A stretch of DNA of 36,286 nucleotides, taken from NCBI GenBank assembly GCA_021813325.1, contig JAKALA010000043.1, positions 1 through 36,286 on the forward strand, read 5' to 3'. The position numbers and the translations under genes were made by a program. Each line of letters starts with the position of its first letter. The first letter of the stretch is position 1. The DNA comes from a bacterium. Lineage in GTDB: Bacteria; Verrucomicrobiota; Verrucomicrobiia; Limisphaerales; UBA11358. Positions 33,202-36,286 of this stretch are shown here, piece by piece. The notes beneath the pieces are model-generated. The model searched no databases, was not told the origin of the DNA, and saw only the letters and a list, made by a program, of their open reading frames with translations.

Positions 33202-34818
33202 ATGACCAAGCCTATGATGAACAAAATAATTTTCTCCGCGCCGCCTGCGAGCTGTGCCGCCCTGGGGATGGTGACTGTCTGCCTTGGCGCAGGAATCCTG
33301 CCGGCCCATTCGGCTGATTCAAAACCGAATATCATCGTCATCGTCACCGATGATTTGGGTTACGGCGATCTGAGCTGCTACGGAGCCACCAAAATTCATA
33401 CGCCGAATGTTGATCGGCTGGCAGCCGAAGGGCTTCGGTTTACCCAAGCCTACGCGCCGGCCTCCACCTGCACGCCTTCGCGCTATTCGCTGCTCACCGG
33501 CGATTACGCTTGGCGGCAGAAGGCCAAGAAAACCACCATTCTCGATGGCGACGCCCCGCTGGCGATTGAACCTGGCTCGTTGACCCTGCCGGAAATGTTG
33601 CGCAAAGCTGGCTATGCGACCGGGATCGTCGGCAAATGGCATCTCGGCCTGGGCGACGGCATCACGCCGGTGAATTTCAATGGCGACATCCAGCCCGGCC
33701 CGCTCGAGGTGGGCTTTGATTATTCCTGCATCATTCCGGCCACGGTGGATCGCGTGCCGTGTGTCTGGATTGAAAATCATCGCGTCGTCGGCCTGGACCC
33801 CAACGATCCCATCAGTGTCAGTTACCGCAAAAACATCAGCGACGATCCCACCGGACTGGAGCACCCCGAGCTGCTCAAGGTGCCGGCCGACCGGCAACAC
33901 TCGGGCACGATTGTGGATGGCATCAGCCGCATCGGCTACATGAAGGGCGGCCACTCCGCGCGGTGGAAAGATGAGGAACTCGCCAAAACCGTCGTCCACA
34001 AATCCGTTCAATTCCTCGAACAAAACAAGGACAACCACTTTTTTCTCTACATCGGCATGTTTGAACCGCACGTGCCGCGCACGGCGGAAAAGCCGTTCAT
34101 CGGCGCGAGCGACTGTGGCGTGCGGGGCGACGTCATCGAACAGATTGACTGGGAAACCCAGGAAATCATGGCTGCCTTGAAACGGCTGCATTTGGCCACC
34201 AACACGCTCGTGCTCTTCACCAGCGACAATGGCCCGATCTTTTTCGACGGCTACCATGACCACTCGAAAGAGGCGGCGCATGGCCATCAGCCGGCGGGTG
34301 GTTTGCGCGGCTGGAAATATCTGGTTTACGAAGGCGGCACGCGCGTGCCGTTCATTGCCTGGTGGCCGGGCCAGGTGCCGGCGGGCGTGTCCGACCGGAT
34401 GTTTTGCCTGACGGACGTGCTGCGCACCTGCGGGGCGCTGACAGGCGAAAAGATCCCGAAGAACGCGGCGGTGGACAGCTTGAACCAGAAATCGGTTTTG
34501 TTGAACGCAAAGGCCCGGCCGGTGCGTAAATTTGTGGTGCAACAAGGCATTTCCGGCGCATTTGGGATCCGGCAGGGCGACTGGAAATACATTCCCTCCA
34601 ATGCCAGCGACGCGGCAAGCGGCATGGGCTCGGGCGCCAATCCAAACGACCCGCGCTTTGCGGCGGCCATCATCCGCGAGCCTCTGCTGTTCAATCTGGC
34701 CGATGACCCGGATGAAACCCACAACGTGATCGCCCAATTCCCGGCCAAGGCCAGGGAACTAGCCGCCCGGCTGCAAAAAACCGGGGCAATTCATCCGCTG
34801 AAAGTGGATGAAAACTGA
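33202..34818 (+). CDS. Secreted formylglycine-dependent sulfatase (S1 family)
   Basis: A 538-residue exported sulfatase of the alkaline-phosphatase fold, which removes sulfate esters from glycans or small molecules. ATG at 33202 is chosen over a TTG at 33181; ATGs at 33214 and 33217 are also possible. The signal peptide ends near ILPAHS-AD. The metal-binding start IIVIVTDDLGYGDLSCYG, the maturation signature CTPSRYSLLTG with C90 to be converted to formylglycine, the active-site lysine/histidine segment GIVGKWHLG and the SDNGPIFFDG metal segment are all intact. Activity needs a maturase (anSME or FGE), which is not in the window. The glycosidase gene 36 bases downstream is probably in the same operon, suggesting a sulfated glycan substrate. 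Confidence 0.94.
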   Translation: MTKPMMNKIIFSAPPASCAALGMVTVCLGAGILPAHSADSKPNIIVIVTDDLGYGDLSCYGATKIHTPNVDRLAAEGLRFTQAYAPASTCTPSRYSLLTGDYAWRQKAKKTTILDGDAPLAIEPGSLTLPEMLRKAGYATGIVGKWHLGLGDGITPVNFNGDIQPGPLEVGFDYSCIIPATVDRVPCVWIENHRVVGLDPNDPISVSYRKNISDDPTGLEHPELLKVPADRQHSGTIVDGISRIGYMKGGHSARWKDEELAKTVVHKSVQFLEQNKDNHFFLYIGMFEPHVPRTAEKPFIGASDCGVRGDVIEQIDWETQEIMAALKRLHLATNTLVLFTSDNGPIFFDGYHDHSKEAAHGHQPAGGLRGWKYLVYEGGTRVPFIAWWPGQVPAGVSDRMFCLTDVLRTCGALTGEKIPKNAAVDSLNQKSVLLNAKARPVRKFVVQQGISGAFGIRQGDWKYIPSNASDAASGMGSGANPNDPRFAAAIIREPLLFNLADDPDETHNVIAQFPAKARELAARLQKTGAIHPLKVDEN

Positions 34819-34854
34819 AGCCGGATTGTCTTTACCAAAACAAAAAACCATCCA

Positions 34855-35973
34855 ATGAAACCCTCGACCAGTTTACTTTGTCTCGCCTTGCTGGCGGCCA
34901 ATCGTTGTTTGGCCGCCGACCAACCCGCCGTTCGCCGGGATGACCCGTCAACCATTCGCGGCGCGGTTTATGTGTCGTCCGGGGCCTACAACGCCCCGCA
35001 AATGTGGAAGCATTTCAGCCTTGAAGAAACCCGCCGCGACTTTGGTTATGCCCGGGAAATTCATTTGAATGCACTCCGTGTCTGGGCCAGCTACGAATAT
35101 TGGCAGGAAAATCCGGAGCGATTCAAAACTTCCTTTGACGAAATGCTGGCGGTTGCCAACACGAATGGAATCCGAATCTTGGTCTCACTTTTCGAGCGCT
35201 GCGGCAGAGCCTGCCCTCCCGGTGATATGTGGTCCACAAATCCACTGACAGCTTTCGCCGTCATTTCGCCAAATCCCGAAATATTCCGGCCCGAACATAC
35301 CCATCTCTGGAGCGAACCGCGGACTTTTTTGACCTGGTTCATGGAACATTATCGCAATGACGAACGACTGCTGGCCATTGAGGTCATGAACGAACCCCAA
35401 AACAAGGATGGGAATGTGCCGCCCTCCATGCCGTTTGCCAAAGCCATGTTTGCCGCCGCCAAAGCGATGCAAGGATCCGTGCCCTTGACCATCGGAAACG
35501 ACACTTTGGCGCACGCCGAGGAGTTCATCCCGCTGGGATTGGACGTCATTCAATTCCATGATAATTTTCCCGCCAGCGGTCACGACTTGGAAACAAACAT
35601 TCAAGCGGCGATCGCGCTTGGCAAAAAAAACAATCTGCCCGTATGGCTGACTGAATGGCAACGGGCGCGCCCGGGCGGGACGGGGTGGGGCAACGATAAA
35701 ATCTCACCATCGGAAACCACGCCAGACTATGCTTCACTGGCGGCAACGGTGCGGAAATATCCGGTCGGAAATTTCTTCTGGTCGTTAATGGTCAAGAAAG
35801 CCTATTTGCCAGCACAGCGCATGAAAGGCACCATCAACGGCTTGTTCTGGCCGGACGGTTCCGTGTGGAGCTTGGCCGATGCTCGTGCCATCGCCAAAAA
35901 TCCCGGCCTGAACCTGACCGAGGCGCACTCGCTCCCGGCGGGATTTTTGGATTACCTCAACGCGAAGAAATGA
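34855..35973 (+). CDS. Secreted GH5-like (clan GH-A) glycoside hydrolase
   Basis: A 372-residue exported TIM-barrel glycosidase of the cellulase/mannanase type. The signal peptide covers about 1-20 (MKPSTSLLCLALLAANRCLA). The barrel begins at about 33 (IRGAVYVSSGAYNAP), and the segment HLNALRVWASYEYW is the usual strand-2/3 region. The acid/base Glu180 lies in EVMNEPQ and the nucleophile Glu267 in VWLTEWQRA, at the ends of strands 4 and 7; the 87-residue spacing is normal for the clan. VIQFHDNF before it supplies the conserved His on strand 6. The exact family (GH5 subfamily, or a relative) and its substrate are not certain. It follows the sulfatase gene by 36 bases and is likely cotranscribed with it. 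Confidence 0.85.
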   Translation: MKPSTSLLCLALLAANRCLAADQPAVRRDDPSTIRGAVYVSSGAYNAPQMWKHFSLEETRRDFGYAREIHLNALRVWASYEYWQENPERFKTSFDEMLAVANTNGIRILVSLFERCGRACPPGDMWSTNPLTAFAVISPNPEIFRPEHTHLWSEPRTFLTWFMEHYRNDERLLAIEVMNEPQNKDGNVPPSMPFAKAMFAAAKAMQGSVPLTIGNDTLAHAEEFIPLGLDVIQFHDNFPASGHDLETNIQAAIALGKKNNLPVWLTEWQRARPGGTGWGNDKISPSETTPDYASLAATVRKYPVGNFFWSLMVKKAYLPAQRMKGTINGLFWPDGSVWSLADARAIAKNPGLNLTEAHSLPAGFLDYLNAKK

Positions 35974-36033
35974 TGAACCCAGCGATGCGACCAGACAAAA
36001 AGACGCCCTGCACCGGAGCAAAGAATTTCAGAT

Positions 36034-36286
36034 TTGAATATTAAACGATTTGTTCCGCTGTTCGCGTTGTTCATCGGATTCGCCGTCCCCCGCTGCCGAC
36101 ATTCATCCGCTGCTCACTGGTCCAGCACCGGGCCGACAGTTGGAAGCGACTGCGAAAAGCGCGCCGGCGGCGCGGTGTCTGGCAGCATCCGTGCGGCAGG
36201 TTCGCCCCGCTGGGCCGTCATCTCCAAGACCCGCGCGCCCAATATCACTCCTTCTATCCGGCGGACGTTTTGCCCGCTTGAAACAC
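36034..36286 (+). CDS. Possible start of a further exported protein (partial, low confidence)
   Basis: A TTG codon at 36034 begins a frame that stays open to the end of the window. It starts with a signal-peptide-like stretch (LNIKRFVPLFALFIGFAV), but the remaining 65 residues are Arg/Ser-rich and look poor. A change of frame near the C-run at about 36089-36093 gives PAADIHPLLTGPAPGR, which also fits an exported protein. The gene may therefore be frameshifted, or this may be non-coding. Nothing can be said about function. Confidence 0.25.
   Translation, partial: MNIKRFVPLFALFIGFAVPRCRHSSAAHWSSTGPTVGSDCEKRAGGAVSGSIRAAGSPRWAVISKTRAPNITPSIRRTFCPLET

Noticed and set aside
33319-34737. Minus-strand open frame of 472 codons opposite the sulfatase
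   Set aside because: Antisense shadow; the sulfatase signature and all metal motifs lie in the plus frame.
1-36286. CRISPR arrays, rRNA and tRNA genes
   Set aside because: No regularly spaced repeats were found, and no stretch was recognised as rRNA or as a tRNA cloverleaf.

Overview
The window is bacterial chromosomal DNA, moderately GC-rich and densely coding. It most resembles a member of the Verrucomicrobiota. The reasons are the mix of secreted glycoside hydrolases with a formylglycine-type sulfatase, a sensor kinase with repeated beta-rich (OB-like) sensor segments, a membrane-linked acyl-carrier-like protein, and a short 'ACACAGATGGACGCGAAT...'-type sequence of a kind I recall as common in this phylum. 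This assignment is inference from gene content. No rRNA, tRNA or CRISPR array was seen.

Layout. (1) 1-2350: an unrecognised gene (175-753, +) and a divergent-type tyrosine recombinase (1139-2164, -), separated by a hairpin-rich non-coding stretch. This looks like the edge of an integrated element. (2) 2389-7990, all on the minus strand: TetR repressor, membrane-fusion lipoprotein, RND pump (the pump and fusion-protein genes overlap by 4 bases), then a small membrane protein whose two ends are the two halves of an acyl carrier protein. (3) 8336-23468: a carbohydrate-degradation region with a secreted beta-propeller glycosidase-like protein, a GH78 alpha-L-rhamnosidase overlapping a large six-hairpin glycosidase-like protein, two GH127/GH146-type beta-L-arabinofuranosidases in opposite orientations, an AraC regulator and an M24 aminopeptidase. 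(4) 23961-27350: a large orphan membrane histidine kinase. (5) 27357-29396, minus strand: a ClpX-like AAA+ ATPase lacking the parts that normally define ClpX partners, downstream of a membrane-anchored alpha/beta hydrolase. (6) 29541-35973: GH92 alpha-mannosidase with C-terminal accessory domains, a gene-poor stretch that may be a decayed gene, then a sulfatase and a GH5-like (clan GH-A) glycosidase in one likely operon.

Together regions 3 and 6 point to outer-surface or periplasmic breakdown of a complex glycan containing L-rhamnose, L-arabinofuranose, mannose and probably sulfate. The AraC protein is the only obvious local regulator. No sugar transporter, SusC/D pair or sulfatase-maturing enzyme is encoded here.

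The most unusual observations are the apparently circularly permuted, serine-less acyl carrier protein fold closed across a membrane hairpin (2389-3087), and the ClpX-like ATPase that has lost the zinc domain, the ClpP-docking IGF loop and the RKH loop while keeping the GYVG pore loop (27357-28550).
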